A DNA stretch of 64,000 bases from Littorina saxatilis. Lineage: Eukaryota; Mollusca; Gastropoda; Littorinimorpha; Littorinidae. Positions 1-11,713 of the stretch are shown piece by piece (positions within the stretch are counted from its first letter, which is position 1; every line of letters starts with the position of its first letter). The position numbers and the translations under genes were made by a program. The stretch is from positions 60,277,655 to 60,341,654 of the forward strand of contig NC_090246.1 of NCBI RefSeq assembly GCF_037325665.1. The letters are read 5' to 3'. The notes under the pieces were generated by a model. The model worked only from the letters and a program-made list of their open reading frames with translations. It was not told where the DNA came from and searched no databases.

Positions 1-498
1 AGAAAATTACTCCCACGAGATTTTTACTCCGGAGTAAAAATTTCGTTCGAAAATGTTACTCCCTTTACGAAAAAAGCACTCCCCCATTACACGAGAACAT
101 TACTCCCCACGACAGGTGAGTTCCGAGTAAACATTTCGTACACAAATGTTACTCCCCTACGAGCCATTTAACTTCCCATGCCAGGTGTACGAAATTTATA
201 CTCCTTTGTCCCCTTGTTAGTCTTGGTGGTGGAAGGGGTGGAGGGAGGGTAGCGCGACATTCGTTTGCGTGAAATCACATATAATGGCATCATCCCTTCG
301 CCCGCATCCCATTTTCGCGTACAAGATTTTTACTGGAAGTAAAAAAATGGGGAGTAAAAATTTCGTGGAGGGAGTAATTTTTGTGTGCCTTGGGGAGTTC
401 TTTTCTCGTACGAAAAATTTACTCGGAGTAAGAATTTCGTACGAAATTTTTACTCCGGAGTAAATTTTTCGTGGAGTAAAAATTTCGTGTTACACCGG
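1..498. mobile_element. Inverted-repeat element made of short palindromic modules (cut by window start)
   Basis: The stretch is built from repeated modules of the type ACTCCGGAGT, AAAAATTTCGT and ACGAAATTTTTACTCC, so it can fold on itself at many points. It ends with GTGTTACACCGG near 498. A second, opposite-strand copy at 44425-44730 ends in the same motif and shares the internal G-rich block (217-255 here), which shows this is a dispersed element. The left terminus lies outside the window. No coding capacity is visible, so it is probably a non-autonomous DNA element. Confidence 0.6.
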
Positions 499-595
499 GG
501 TTTCTTTGCCACTGTCCAACAAAAACAACGCGGCTAAACTGTGTCACCGCGACGCTAAAACATGTGCACCAGATGTGCATGTAAACGATCCATAC

Positions 596-866
596 TCAAT
601 AGACGAATTCCGAAAATAACTCCGTCGGGTTTGTATGGGTTGTGGGAGAGTGTGACCTTTTCTTGCAAAACGGCAGCCAAACAATGAAAGGACCAATCAC
701 TAGCGAGGGGGGTGCCGAAAACATATGCGTGTCTCCGCGTGCTTTCGGCACACCCCTCGGTAGTGATTGGTCCCTCTATTGTTTGTCTGCCGTTTTGCAA
801 GAAAAGGTAACTCTTCCACAACCCATACAAACCCGACGGAGTTATTTCCGAAAATTGTCTATTGCG
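596..866. mobile_element. Foldback MITE, about 270 bp, arms of about 120 bp
   Basis: The left arm (596-725) and right arm (740-866) are near-complementary along their length, sharing CAATAGAC, AACTCCGTCGGGTTTGTATG, TTTTCTTGCAAAACGGCAG and ACCAATCACTA. A short loop separates them. The whole stretch can fold into one hairpin. Short open frames on both strands here are products of the symmetry. A clear target-site duplication was not found. Confidence 0.7.
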
Positions 867-1027
867 CACCAGGTGAAATATTCACAAATTGATGTTTGTG
901 AAGCTGCAACGAACACAGCGGAATGCAACACGCGGGCCGCGCCTTATAAATGTACCCCAAAAGTGTTTTATTAAGAAGGAGAATAACCGTGGTTTGTGTG
1001 CAGTTAATGGGCAGAATGTACCTGCGC

Positions 1028-1170
1028 AGTTTCAGCGGCACAGACGACGCACTTCATATTATTTATGTCGCGATAGGGATTATATGACGAGTACTTGGCC
1101 TGTTTTCCTTTCATGCAACGTGCAGCGGGCTGGGATAAACTGCAGTGCGTCGTCGGTCCTACTGAAATTA
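1028..1170. repeat. Imperfect inverted repeat
   Basis: A left arm containing TTTCAGCGGCACAGACGACG pairs with a right arm whose reverse complement reads TTTCAGTAGGACCGACGACG. The arms are diverged and about 30-40 bp long with a loop of about 75 bp. It may be another small foldback element; nothing else is visible in it. Confidence 0.4.
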
Positions 1171-1769
1171 CATACTATGTGAGCGGAGCCCCTAATGGTG
1201 TTGTCAATTGAAAATCGAAATATAATGTTACAATTGATTGGTTACAGCAGCAGTTGTGGCTACCATGCTATCAGCGGAACCTCTCATTTCCTAGGACAAT
1301 TACACCGTGTAGTTGCTTCCCCAGAGCAATTAAAGACTGAATTTTTTTTCAAAAGCTGTGGCAAAAAGCATCAAAGTAACGAGATTACGGAATACAATGT
1401 GTATGTCGCTGTGACCTCGTGGTGGCTAAATTTCCATATGGTGATCGCGAGGAGTATTTGACAGTGACTTTAGTATGGGATTAAGGTGAAAATCTGTTGA
1501 GCTAAAGACAACGTTGTATCCAGTTTTTGTATATTTTTCAGGAGAGTGAGATGGTTGGACCGCGGGGAGGAGGGGGGGAGGGGGGAGGGGTGAATCCTTA
1601 GCATCAGAATCTTGCAACATCTCTCTCACTTTCTTTCTCTCTCCATCTCTTTCTCCCTTTCTCTCCCTCTCTCTGTCTGTGTTTTTGTATATGTCTGTAT
1701 GTATGTCTGTCTGTCCGTCTGGCTGTCTGCCTGGCTGTCTGTCTATCTGTCTATCTGTCTGTCTCTCGC

Positions 1770-1772
<3 letters not shown>

Positions 1773-1843
<71 letters not shown>
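1773..1843. repeat. (CT)n microsatellite
   Basis: This is a near-pure CT run, preceded by degenerate CTGT and TCTG repeats from about 1670. The serine/leucine-rich translation of this run is an artefact. Confidence 0.95.
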
Positions 1844-1849
<6 letters not shown>

Positions 1850-2001
1850 TCACGAATGCGCTAATCAAGTGATAGACAGACAAACACACAGACACCCAGA
1901 ACAAAACAGATTACCCTGAATGTGTTTTCGTGTGTATGCGTGGAGAGAATAAGTAAAATTTCCAACGGATATATGCTTGCAAACTGCACTACCATGTGTG
2001 T

Positions 2002-2062
2002 TCTTTCTTTCTTTATTTGGTGTTTAACGTCGTTTTCAACCACGAAGGTTATATCGCGACGG
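2002..2062 (-). mobile_element. Ultra-short SINE 3'-end insertion with 13-bp target duplication
   Basis: This 61-bp insert, read on the minus strand, ends in the SINE tail GTTAAACACCAAATAAAGAAA. It is flanked by the identical 13-mer CTACCATGTGTGT at 1989-2001 and 2063-2075. Longer family members lie at 23751-24076 and 24912-25278. It is therefore a retroposed fragment with only the 3' end of the source element. Confidence 0.85.
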
Positions 2063-2269
2063 CTACCATGTGTGTGCGTGGTTTCATGTGTGAATGTTTG
2101 AATTATATGTGTTTTCAATTCTGCATTGAAAAAAAATGTCATCCGAAAACTGAAGTCCGAGAAAAATCAACATTGTTTGACACCCCAAAACAGAAAAACA
2201 ATACTGACATTAAATCTTGTCCCAATCATAATGATAGCCCTGCTATGTGTCGTATTCCAATTTAACTGC

Positions 2270-2525
2270 TTAAGTTCAGGCTCGGCTTGTATCATGTAAC
2301 ACTATCTTATTTGTCCAATCAGAATGTCATTTCATGTCCAAACCAAACTTGTATAATGTATCACTTTGTTCTGTCTCATCGGAATGTTATTTCAAGTTAA
2401 TATATATTTTATCACTTGGGCAGTTTTTTTTCCATAAGAATGTTATTTCAAGTTCAGACCAAAAATATTATTTTTATTCTCTGGGGGTCTAACCATGTGT
2501 TCATTCAAGTCCAGACCAAACATGT
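2270..2525. repeat. Diverged tandem repeat, about 60-65 bp unit, four copies
   Basis: Four consecutive blocks share the cores GTATAATGTATCAC, GAATGTTATTTCAAGT and CAGACCAAAC. The copies are imperfect and of slightly different length. No coding signal is seen. Confidence 0.5.
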
Positions 2526-2558
2526 CTTATCTTTCAATTTCGTTTTTCTGTCTACCAG

Positions 2559-2687
2559 GTCGGTCCGACAGCGATGACAGCAGGACCTCGTCACAGCAGG
2601 ACAACAGAGAAATTCAAAACACTTCACACATCTTCGTGTGTGTCCAATCCCGTGAACTGCACTCCAATGTCCAACGCCTACCTCTGA
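2559..2687 (+). CDS. Candidate terminal exon of an unidentified gene (weak)
   Basis: A pyrimidine-rich tract ending TCTACCAG precedes a 42-codon open stretch that finishes at TGA (2685-2687). Read in phase 0 it gives a Ser/Thr-rich peptide beginning VGPTAMTAG and ending PMSNAYL. A second frame across the same bases is also open and Ser/Asp-rich, so the phase is not certain. No partner exon was found upstream. It could be chance; I record it because the acceptor is good and the region is not an obvious repeat. Confidence 0.18.
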   Translation, partial: VGPTAMTAGPRHSRTTEKFKTLHTSSCVSNPVNCTPMSNAYL

Positions 2688-2739
2688 CAATTGTGGATGC
2701 AAGTAGCGTGGAGTCCATTAACCAGCCCCGTTAATGTGG

Positions 2740-3729
2740 AGTCCATTTAACAGCCCCTTAATTTCAGTGGAAAGGCAATGACCGAGGGCTAGATGGGCTG
2801 ATTATGGAAAGTGCAGTTCGATCACCAATAGTAGTAAACAGGCCTCTGAGGTCAAAAGCACCGATGTAGCAAGTACACAGTTTAGCCGTCTGTAGATGAG
2901 ATAGGTAACCAGTACGGTTCTCGTTGTAGTGTTAGTGCTTCGTCCGGTTGATGTTTCGCGTTGGCATTCAGCTGAAGAGATTGTGTTTGAAAAGACATCA
3001 AGACTGAAGCTTTTGGTAGTATTACGGTGGTTCTGACTTCAAACTCGTGATATTGTGTCCTTATTTCTTTGTGAGTTTGGTGTTTATTGAAAAAAAAGCA
3101 CTACTGGGTTGACACCGGATATTGTGAAGTATTTCATTAACATCAATTTCCATTCTTTTTCTCGTCCTTGCGAAGAATTTGACTTCAGGGACAAGTCGGT
3201 GTGGATTATGTTTCGCTGAGAAATCTGTCAGGTTCGATGGTTTTTCTGTCGTGAGACGAATCTCACCGTAGTTGAGTGAGCGTAGCAAGGATAACAGGGA
3301 TTATCTGTGAAGACAAACACTGCTCAAGTGTTGATATACACTGCTCAAGAGACAATACCACTCACCTTACACACTTAGGATTGATGCTTGAACTTACAAG
3401 TAGTTTTCTGAACAAGTTTGGCTGAGCTTTCAATTTCCAACTCCGGTAGCTCTTGTGACCACTTTAGTGGTAGGCAAAACGATTCTTAAAGGTAACCTTG
3501 ACCTATAAACAGTACAAGATCACCACCATTAGTGTTGTAGACACACACTAGTTGTAGTGGTTCTTCAAGGTTATCGTGAGATCTAGACTATTTGCAAACA
3601 CAACTCTTCAGAACGACCTTTAGCTGAAGTTCACTTCTAGTGATAGCGGTTCTTCAGGGTGAATTTCAGATCTCTGTCGAAACGATTCTTCAAGGAGACC
3701 CAGACTAAATCAACCGAACGTCTTCTGCG
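2740..3729. other. Non-coding stretch, nothing recognised
   Basis: The sequence is of mixed composition, with short imperfect internal repeats (variants of AGTGGTTCTTCAAGG at 3550-3700). No exon, RNA gene or transposon end was recognised. It may include the promoter and 5' UTR of the gene starting at 3811. Confidence 0.3.
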
Positions 3730-3810
3730 TCACAGGCCCACCCCCCAGAAGGGCCAGTTCTTCGAGGCGTCCTTTACCTTCCCATCGGACCTCACCACTC
3801 CCCCAGCAAG

Positions 3811-6800
3811 ATGAGGCCCGCAGTACACGCCAGCATCCTGCGCAACCGCTCTCAGCGGGTCCGGCGCGTGATGCGACCCCACTCGTTCTCCATGCGGCGC
3901 CTGCTGCTGTTGGCCTTCGTCGGGGGCCTGTTCTTCATCCCGGGCATCGTCCTCACCATCGTGGGCCTGGAGAAGACCCCCGAGGAGCTGGACGCTATGG
4001 CTCCTGGGCAGAAAATGTGAGTAACTGAAGAAAAAAGTGAGTGTGTGTTGAGTTATTTTTTGAAAGGGAGGAGCATAAAGGGGGAATGAGTGTGGAGGAC
4101 GCCATGGCGCCTGGGCAGAGGATGTGAGTAACACGGGTAAATAGTGTGTGTCTGTGTGTTAAATTATTTTTTGAAAGCGAGGAGCATAACAGGGGAATGG
4201 GTGTGGAGGACGCCATGGCGCCTGGGCAGAGGATGTGAGTAACACGGGTAAATAGTGTATGTGCGTGTGTGTGTTGAAATATTTTTTGAAAGGGAGGAGC
4301 ATAACAGGGGAATGGGTGTGGAGGACGCCATGGCGCCTGGGCAGAGGATGTGAGTAACACGGGTAAATAGTGTGTGTGTGTGTGTTGAATTATGTTTTTG
4401 AAAGCGAGGAGCATAACAGGGGTATGGGTGTGGTGGATGCCATGGCGCCTGGGCAGAGGATGTGAGTGACTGAAGAAAAAAGTGTGTGTGTTGAGTTATT
4501 TTTTGAATGAGAGGAGCATAATCGGGGGGAAAAGTGTGGTGGAGAGGATTTACCTTGAACTTTAAGGGGATATCTAGGGGAAGACGAAACAGATAGGCTG
4601 GGTTGCGAATGTGTAGACTTGGGTCGTTTGGTGGAGGAGGGTGTTAACGTGCGGCTGTAAGAATATGACCAGGAAAGGCAGGGTATTGTTTCAAAATTCT
4701 AGGGGAGTGGAAAAGTACAGTAACTATTTGAAAGAAAAGAGCACAGCAAAGCGAATTAACGATAAGCATATAAGCTTACAGAAAAATACAACACCAGTAT
4801 TCTCTGCGGGAAAGTGTTGTGGATATCGTTAAGACTCGTTAAACGTAACGTTCTGCTCATGAAAGCCATCAAGAAGGCCGCCACATATCTGTACAGCTTC
4901 TTTAAAGGAATAAGACCAGCCTTCCATTTGAACGCAAACCAACTTCAATGGGCTGGCCTTGTTTCTGTGCAGAGTGGAAATTTATCGTTGAATAAATTTC
5001 GTAATGGCCCTCAGCGTCAACATGCTCAACTAATTAGTTAGCAAACTTCTTACTGTACAAAACGCAGCAAGGATGTTGATTTTTCGTATGTGTTCAAGCG
5101 GAAAGATGCTTTTATTCCGCGTATAAGCTGGTACAGATCGTACTGGGGGGGATGGGATGGCAGGGGAGGTGTGGGGCTCTGATTGCAGGTAGAATCTGGT
5201 ATGCATGAGCAAGACATTTGATTCGTTTTTCTTTCTTTATTTCTTCTTTGGTTCTTTCTTCTTTTTTATTTCTTTTCTTTTTTTCAGTTCTGTTGTTACT
5301 GAAAAGGGGTGTGGGGATGGGTCTGCTGATGGGATGAAGAAATCGGCAAGCCTTTTGGAAAAGCTGTAAGTTTTTGACATGAAACAATGTTGTAATAGGG
5401 AGGGGAAGGGATGTGTCACTAAAAGCATCAATGTACAAAATCTTTGTGCACAGGTTGTGAACATTTGGTAAGGGAGAATGTACACTTGGAGGGAGGGGAA
5501 GTGGGATTCATTTCATTTCATTTCATTTCATTTCAATATGTTTCATTTCAAACTGCATGATCCCATTGCTTGAAAAATTGGGCAAAAGGAGTCGCGCTAT
5601 CCAGGTTTTTGTGTGTGATTCTCTGTATTCAGTCGCCTGCACTTCTGGCAGCATGACCGATGTCTTTTACATGCCACGGCGGTGACACGGGGATGGGACA
5701 TTGAAATAGTCTCAGGGTCATTACGTACAATAAGCCTGAGCCAGTCCCGGCTTAGATTCGAACCTGTTGTCCCCAGGATCACAAGTCTAGTTCTGCAATC
5801 AACAGGGCGACCAAATACCCCCCCCCCCCCCCCCCCCCCCCGCGACGGATTTTGACGTAGGGGACACTGTCTGACCTTTGAGTTTCAAGCCTATGAAAAG
5901 GGTGTGGGCATTTAAGAGAAATAGATAAAGGACACATACACCATTATCCACAACAACAACAACAACAATCCGCGCTGTATCATCATTACAACCCTTGTCA
6001 CATCATCCGTACACCGGCGGACACATACATTATCCCCTACTCCACTAGCGAAGTACGGATCGACCAGAAGTTGTCTTGAATAGTTCGGGCATCGTCAAGA
6101 ATTTAGGATAGCAGAGGGTCAAAAAATCAGTTCTGAAAACCTCTCCGTCTTGTTTACTGTCGCTTTCAAGAGGAGGATGATTGGGATTTATTGTCCATCT
6201 GCTGATGTTCATCCTGATATATCGAACGCCTTTTGTCCTCCCGAAAATGTCAGGTAGAAACACACAGCGAGCGGGATGATACACACAAAAAAAAGCTTCT
6301 TATAAAATGCCTGATGCCGTCTGATGAGGATGAGAGGCGGGGACTGTGTCGGCATGCGGGGAGGTGGGTGAATAAAGGGCGTAAGAGGGTCAACGAAGTA
6401 GAGTGAGTGGTGGTGGGGGATGGGGGGGGGGAGAAGAAAACGAAAAGGGGTCAACAAATTAGATGGGAGGTTGGGGTTCGATGAGAGTAGGGAGAAAGAG
6501 AGTGTGAAGAGATGGTCCTGAGAGAAATGTAGGGGAGAGTAGGTCCGGATGGAGGAGGGGGGGGGGTGAGGTCCACGCTTGAGATGCGGAAGTATGACCT
6601 TAATTGTGCATATTTACGAAAGAAGAGGGTATCCTATCGAGCGCACATTGCATAAAATACAACTCAGAGTTAGTTGTTCGTCCCGATGACAATAAAGCCG
6701 GCCAGCAGCGTGCTTGTTGAAAAACTTGCACCAATAAAAGGGGCTCTCACTCCGCCTCGCTGCTTAAAAAATATGACAGAGGTATTTTTCTCCGGAAAAC

Positions 6801-9734
6801 GTCTATTCACGCTGCTCTCTTCCCGTACAAGACGACGACCGAAAATGGCTTGCTTTGTTCTTTGATAAACAGACCTGTTAAAACTATAGGCTCGGTAAAC
6901 AAAGCGAGTTACATAAAGTAAGAAGACTTCGAAAATAAACCAGCGAAGAAATCAAAGGCTGGTGAATGAAACAATTATCCCACGCGCCAGCGCTCTATCA
7001 CTCACAGACGTTTCAATCACAAACACAAAATATGCCCAGCTAGGCAAACGATGTAACATGATATCGACAAACACCCTATTACACTTTCTTAATGTCACTT
7101 TTTCGCACAATTTACACTTCGCGAATGCCAGTTTTGCCCATTTATTATTATTCCTGAGCCGGCAAACGTATTCGTTAACCGGGTTTTGCGAGCTCATTTA
7201 TTTTTGAGCCAGTTTTCCTGCGCTCTATATCCAGTGCATCTTGAACAAGATGACCTCAGCGATGCTCCTCGTCTCCTTAGACGTACAGTGGTACTTGCGA
7301 TGTGAGGCCCCATCCGACAAAAGTACACCTCTCATGAGAGGACACCTTTTGTTGTCCCTGTGTCTATTATCCTAACCAGAATATACCTGTCAAGACAGGT
7401 CACCTGCAATGCAGGGGCAGATTTGGCTTGTCGTAAGGCTGTCCTTTCAGCACAGGTACCACTGTATACACAAAGATCCCTTTTGTGAATTTTGTTCATC
7501 AGATTAAGATGCTCATCCTTTGTCGTCGACTAGGTATCACACATTCATTAAAGCAGAATTACCTACAAAACAAAAGTTGTGTCGTTCTTAAAGTTCTTGT
7601 AACTCTTCTATGAATCTGCAGAAACATAGTCGTCAAAATACTGCAATGAAATAATGTGCAACCCAATGTGTGTTGCTGCAAATATATTCGTAACTAGATG
7701 AATACCCGCTTCGCCGGTTACGGCTTCGCCGTGAAGAAGTCGAGCCGAATACCCGGCTTTGCCGGGTGTACGCCGGCTTTGCCGGCGCACCGCACGAAGG
7801 AAGGGAGATAAACGCGCAAAACACTGGAGAAGAGTAAAAATAGTATAACGGGAATATGGATTGAGCGTTGTCGATATATATAGATTCTCTAAACAAATTA
7901 AAAATGTTAAGCTGACGATTTGAGAGTCAAGTCATAAAAAGATGCCAAGTCTTCATCAATTGAGTGCTATTTCTTGTAGTATGTGTACTGGCAGGTTAAG
8001 TCTTCACTACCCGATTAGTTTTTTTCTTGTTGTATGTAGTGGCACGTCTTCATTACAGGAATGTTGTCTTTAGCAGCTTGTACTGGCAATTCTTCGTCAT
8101 TTGAATGCTTTTTCATTTCTGTTTTTATTATCATTTTGTGCAGTATGTATCAGGCCATAGGTCCGCTTTTAACAACAATGGGCGTAGCCATCCTCTTCGC
8201 TTCATGTGTCTACTACTACTGTTACGGTACTGGCGAGTCCAACCGTATGCCCGGAGGGTCACATCAGGTCTGTATAGTGAAAATATCCAGGTACCTTTTC
8301 TAATTGTGTGGGGTGGAAGCGTCGTTTTAATTTTTCTTCGATCTGTATTTGTAAATGTCATGGAGAGAACTTAAGAACACTCTGCGTCTATTTCTACTGT
8401 TGTATGGTACCCGCGATTTCAGTGGCATGCCTGGAGGCTTACCTCTGGTCTGTAAAGCCAGAGAACCTGTTACCTGTTTCTGTTTTTTGGGTTTGAAGCG
8501 ATGTTTTCAATCAGTGTCTGTAACTTTCATATCAATAAGTTGAGAACGTCCAGTCAATAGCAATAGTTTCTGAAAGTGTAGTCAATGTTATGTATTAGAT
8601 ATATTTTTCATGTTTTTTGTCTGATTTCGGCTCCTTTTTCTCTAATCCAATAATTGTTTGTTATTTTCACGAAAGTCGTTTTCTAGTTCACCAGTACTTG
8701 ATTTTTTTCCCTGTGTATAGTTTCATTCCTGATCTAGTTTTGTCGAATTTAAAACCTCGTGTTGATGTCAAGTCGTTTAACTTTATTTGACGTATTTCAC
8801 TACTTAGACCAGATAATTTTGGTGCATTTGAGCAAGCTTTTTTGTCGTCTAAGATTTGCTTTTGTTTTTCTGTCTTTTTTTCTATTTTAACGCTCTCCAC
8901 TTCGTCTCCTCCCGTTACTGCATGTTCCTGCACGGTGATTGGTCAACTTTACTTCGTCATCTGCGTGGTGTACTGTGATTGGTCAACTTTGTTCTACATT
9001 CTCCTTTATTACTGGTCGACCTAACTCCGTTTTCAACGTGGTGCACTGTGATTGGTCATCTGCGACTCTCCTGACTAAATCCTGCTAATCTACTGTCGCC
9101 CTTTTTGACGTCATAAATTGCATACGGTGCACCGCGAACTGACATTTCGCAATGTTTTGGCTGCAATTGTCAATTGTTCTTTCAAATCTACGCGCCTACG
9201 TGACTGCAACAAAACTACTCTTTTTGCGCACTGCCATCCTATTTTTATTTTCTCTTCACGCAATTTCTTTTTCACTACGAATGACGTGTGAAACTCCGTG
9301 AATTTTAAACACTGGTCTTCGTGCTATCTCCTCTTTATCAACATCGGCATGAAACAACGATTCTCGCTTCAAAATGTTCTGACCTGCAGAAGAAATCTTT
9401 CCAGAGCTCCATCAACTCGGACCATCACCACCACGGGCACCACCACCATGGGCACCACGGGCACCACAGGCACCACAACGGCAGCCAGCTGAACACGCCG
9501 GACGGCTCTGTACGACGACTGAGCTTCAAGGACGAGCAGCAGACACCACAGCCTAGTCCGCTGATACAAGGCGAGGAGCGCGTGCCCTTGGCGTCGTCAG
9601 GACAGGAGGACGATGGCGGGGACCGGTGAGTAGTCTTTTCTTCTTCTTCTTCTTCTTCTTCTTCTTCTTCTTCTTCTTCTTCTTCTTCTTCTTCTTCTTC
9701 TTCTTCTTCTTCTTCTTCTTCTTCTTCTTCTTCT

Positions 9735-9781
<47 letters not shown>

Positions 9782-9858
9782 TTCTTCTTCTTCTTCTTCT
9801 TCTTCTTCTTCTTCTTCTTCTTCTTCTTCTTCTTCTTCTTCTTCCTCTTCCTCTTCTC

Positions 9859-9889
<31 letters not shown>

Positions 9890-10295
9890 TCCTTCTTCTT
9901 CAGGGTAGCCACAGTACAATTTATTTTCTGGGAAAGTTTTGAAATGCCAAAAACTCAAAATTTCGTAATTTCAGTTGTTTTTTCTTCTAACAACCAAGTA
10001 CGAAGAAACATTATTTACCGGAACCAAGTCAATTAAGAGACAGAATGATTGAAAAGAACCAGTTGAGTTTATGACCCTATTCTCAAACCATTATGTAGTG
10101 TCGAAGTAACTGTGTGTGTTTTTTTTGTGTATGCGTGTTTTTTGTTTTGTTTTCCGTTTTAGATTGATGTTAAAAGAAAAATAGCGGTTTATATCTGAAA
10201 AGAGTACCTACTGTTTTGATTTTAATGGATTGATATGGTTAGAGTACGTTTGCACTTTTAACACCTAGACGATTCATTTTGCACATAGATATATT

Positions 10296-10377
<82 letters not shown>

Positions 10378-11143
10378 TCATGCGGAATTACCAGCATCGA
10401 TTCCTTCCTGGAAACGGTAAGAGCCGCCTTTGATATTTAAAAGGGATATACCCAAGTCGTATCAAGTCGGCATCGCTAGCTCAATTCATTGCAAAGCCTG
10501 GCCAACGCACGTCACGGTTCGTTGTCAAAGTTCCACTGCCCGCCAACAGAAGTGTTTCTATTTTCGAGTACCATCGCACTGTGTAGACTTGATTGTTGTG
10601 GTGTTGTGTAGAAAAACTTACCAATTTGATGGATGTGTTAATTTTACGTCTTTCTTTAGTCTTTGCTTCAAAGAAGGGGCTCCACGATTGGATAGTACTA
10701 CCTCGGACGAATGTTGATTCTGAACGGTCATTTCTTCCAATGTCAAGAATTACTCTTGTATTAGTTCAAAACCTTTTTTTTTTTGCCACAACGTGTGTCG
10801 TTAAAAATCGCCGTTAGTCCTCTTTGAACAATATCCTGACTTATACCGCATAATTCTGGCCTAGTATTTCGGACAAAAGAAGCAATTTTACACTCGAACA
10901 AGGGTGATAATTGTTCAAACAACGTGTGTCAAAAGTAAAGTGAACCATGTCGGACTGCTATTGTGTTCCCCTGTGAGCAATGCCCCTGTAATGATTCTGT
11001 CTTTCCCTCTCTACAGGCGCCCCTCACCCCCAGTCACCGTGCGTGTCGACCGAGCACCGGAAGCGGAGGGTGAAAACGAGGCCCAGGAACGAGAACGCCT
11101 CGTCAACGGAGATGTCCCCTACGCAGACACGTCACCTTGTTGA
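3811..11143 (+). CDS. Two-pass membrane protein with His-rich cytoplasmic-type tail (four exons, 230 aa)
   Basis: The exons are 3811-4016, 8144-8267, 9390-9625 and 11017-11143. All have GT donors and AG acceptors, and phases match (2, 0, 2), giving 693 nt with a TGA stop. The product starts MRPAVHAS, has a basic N-terminus, a first hydrophobic span at about residues 31-52 (LLLLAFVGGLFFIPGIVLTI), a short loop with TPEEL, and a second span at about 72-95 (AIGPLLTTMGVAILF). A tail of about 135 residues follows, with a His/Gly stretch at about 121-139 and Pro/Glu-rich segments. The hairpin layout with IGP before the second span resembles TMEM200/DUF2371-type proteins; that is a resemblance from memory, not a proven assignment. 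ATG 3811 is the first in-frame ATG in the exon, but an upstream coding exon cannot be excluded because the frame is open back to about 3730. Function is unknown. Confidence 0.8.
3990..4475 (+). repeat. Minisatellite that duplicates the exon 1 end and its splice donor
   Basis: Five copies of a unit of about 107-115 bp each contain ATGGCGCCTGGGCAGAGGAT followed by GTGAGT. The first copy (donor GT at 4017) is the real end of exon 1. The others place GTGAGT at 4124, 4235, 4350 and 4462. Read in the gene's frame, extension past the first donor meets a stop at once, so use of a downstream donor would truncate the protein. Confidence 0.85.
4476..5599. other. Intron 1 sequence, nothing recognised
   Basis: This is intronic sequence of the membrane-protein gene. 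It contains a pyrimidine-rich low-complexity patch (5220-5290) and a short ATTTC pentamer array (5510-5545). No transposon ends or exons were recognised. Confidence 0.4.
5600..5815 (-). mobile_element. tRNA-derived SINE, family 1 (minus strand)
   Basis: Read on the minus strand it shows a tRNA-like B box (GGTTCGAATC) followed by the family body GGCATGTAAAAGAC and a GGTCATGCTGCCAGAAGTGC block. The same body occurs at 31391-31690, 31969-32285 and 34614-34760. The tRNA-like head is decayed, and a run of about 23 C follows at 5819-5841. Confidence 0.75.
5842..7285. other. Intron 1 sequence, nothing recognised
   Basis: Intronic sequence with G-rich patches (6400-6570) and AT-rich stretches. No exon, tRNA-like head or inverted terminal repeat was found. 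Confidence 0.3.
7286..7464. mobile_element. pogo-type MITE, 179 bp, TA target site
   Basis: The ends are CAGTGGTACTTG on the left and CAGGTACCACTG on the right, forming terminal inverted repeats flanked by TA dinucleotides (7284-7285 and 7465-7466). CAGT termini with TA duplication are typical of pogo/Tc1-like MITEs. There is no coding sequence. Confidence 0.7.
7690..7805. repeat. Hairpin-rich GC repeat (TTCGCCGG / TTTGCCGG modules)
   Basis: The block has repeated self-complementary modules such as GCTTCGCCGG, GGCTTCGCC, CCGGCTTTGCCGG and GCCGGCTTTGCCGGC. It contrasts with its AT-rich surroundings. It resembles dispersed repeats common in mollusc genomes; the class was not determined. Confidence 0.45.
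8205..8550 (+). repeat. Tandem duplication of the 3' part of exon 2 and its intron flank
   Basis: The block 8205-8370 (tail of exon 2, donor and following intron) has a diverged copy at about 8385-8550. Parallel landmarks are TATGCCCGGAGG versus CATGCCTGGAGG, GTCTGTATAG versus GTCTGTAAAG, and GGTGGAAGCG versus GGTTTGAAGCG. The second copy is not needed in the predicted transcript and looks like a decayed exon duplicate. Confidence 0.6.
8930..9060. repeat. Three copies of a CCAAT-type motif in a short tandem repeat
   Basis: CTGTGATTGGTCAACTTT and variants occur three times at spacings of about 50 bp, each preceded by a G-rich GTGGTG or CACGG element. GATTGG is the reverse of a CCAAT box. A regulatory role is only a possibility. 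Confidence 0.4.
9637..9900. repeat. (CTT)n triplet array, about 260 bp
   Basis: A nearly pure CTT run with rare CTC interruptions starts about 11 bases after the donor of exon 3 of the membrane-protein gene. The long poly-Glu, poly-Lys and poly-Phe frames are artefacts. As a polypyrimidine tract beside a donor it could form triplex DNA or perturb splicing (inference). Confidence 0.95.
10301..10375. repeat. (GA)n microsatellite
   Basis: A pure GA run in intron 3 of the membrane-protein gene. Confidence 0.95.
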
Positions 11144-11713
11144 GTTCTCTCCCTTCGCTGGCGCCATGTTGGTTTTCTCCCTCTTCAATGATATATCGAA
11201 GTCTTTCTCTCGCTCGCTCTACCCTCCCTCCTTCTCTCGATCCGTCTTTGTTTCTTCTGAGCTGTGTTTGGTCTTGCCGCTGTGTGGAATGCTTCCACTT
11301 TCAACATCCTCCTCCCCCGCAACTGAACTGTACTGTGCTGTACAGTGTTGCGCTCTTCTGCAACTAAACTGTACTATCCTGTACAGAGCTGCACTTCCCC
11401 TTGCCAGCTTCCCTCTGCCTCCGTCTCACTCTGCTCAAGTCGTGTGGCCTTCTCAATCTCTGGCAGAGTTGTATTTCTTTTATTTGCCCTGGCAGCTAGC
11501 GCCATCTGGACCCGACGGTGTTTCCAAGATGTGCAACTCTTGCCATACCTAAACTGTATCATGTCTTAATAGCCCGTAGGTGATTACAGGCGACAGGATT
11601 TAAGGTGATAGGCTTGTGACCGCTTCAGCTTGTGTTCGCTCTGAGCAGTTTGAGATCACTTTGAGGTAACAACGACAATGAGGACTTTATATGACACTCA
11701 AAATGCAATTACA

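Noticed and set aside
9425-9958. Long poly-Glu, poly-Lys and poly-Phe frames
   Set aside because: All three come from the CTT triplet array; they have no unique coding flank except the real exon 3 on the plus strand.
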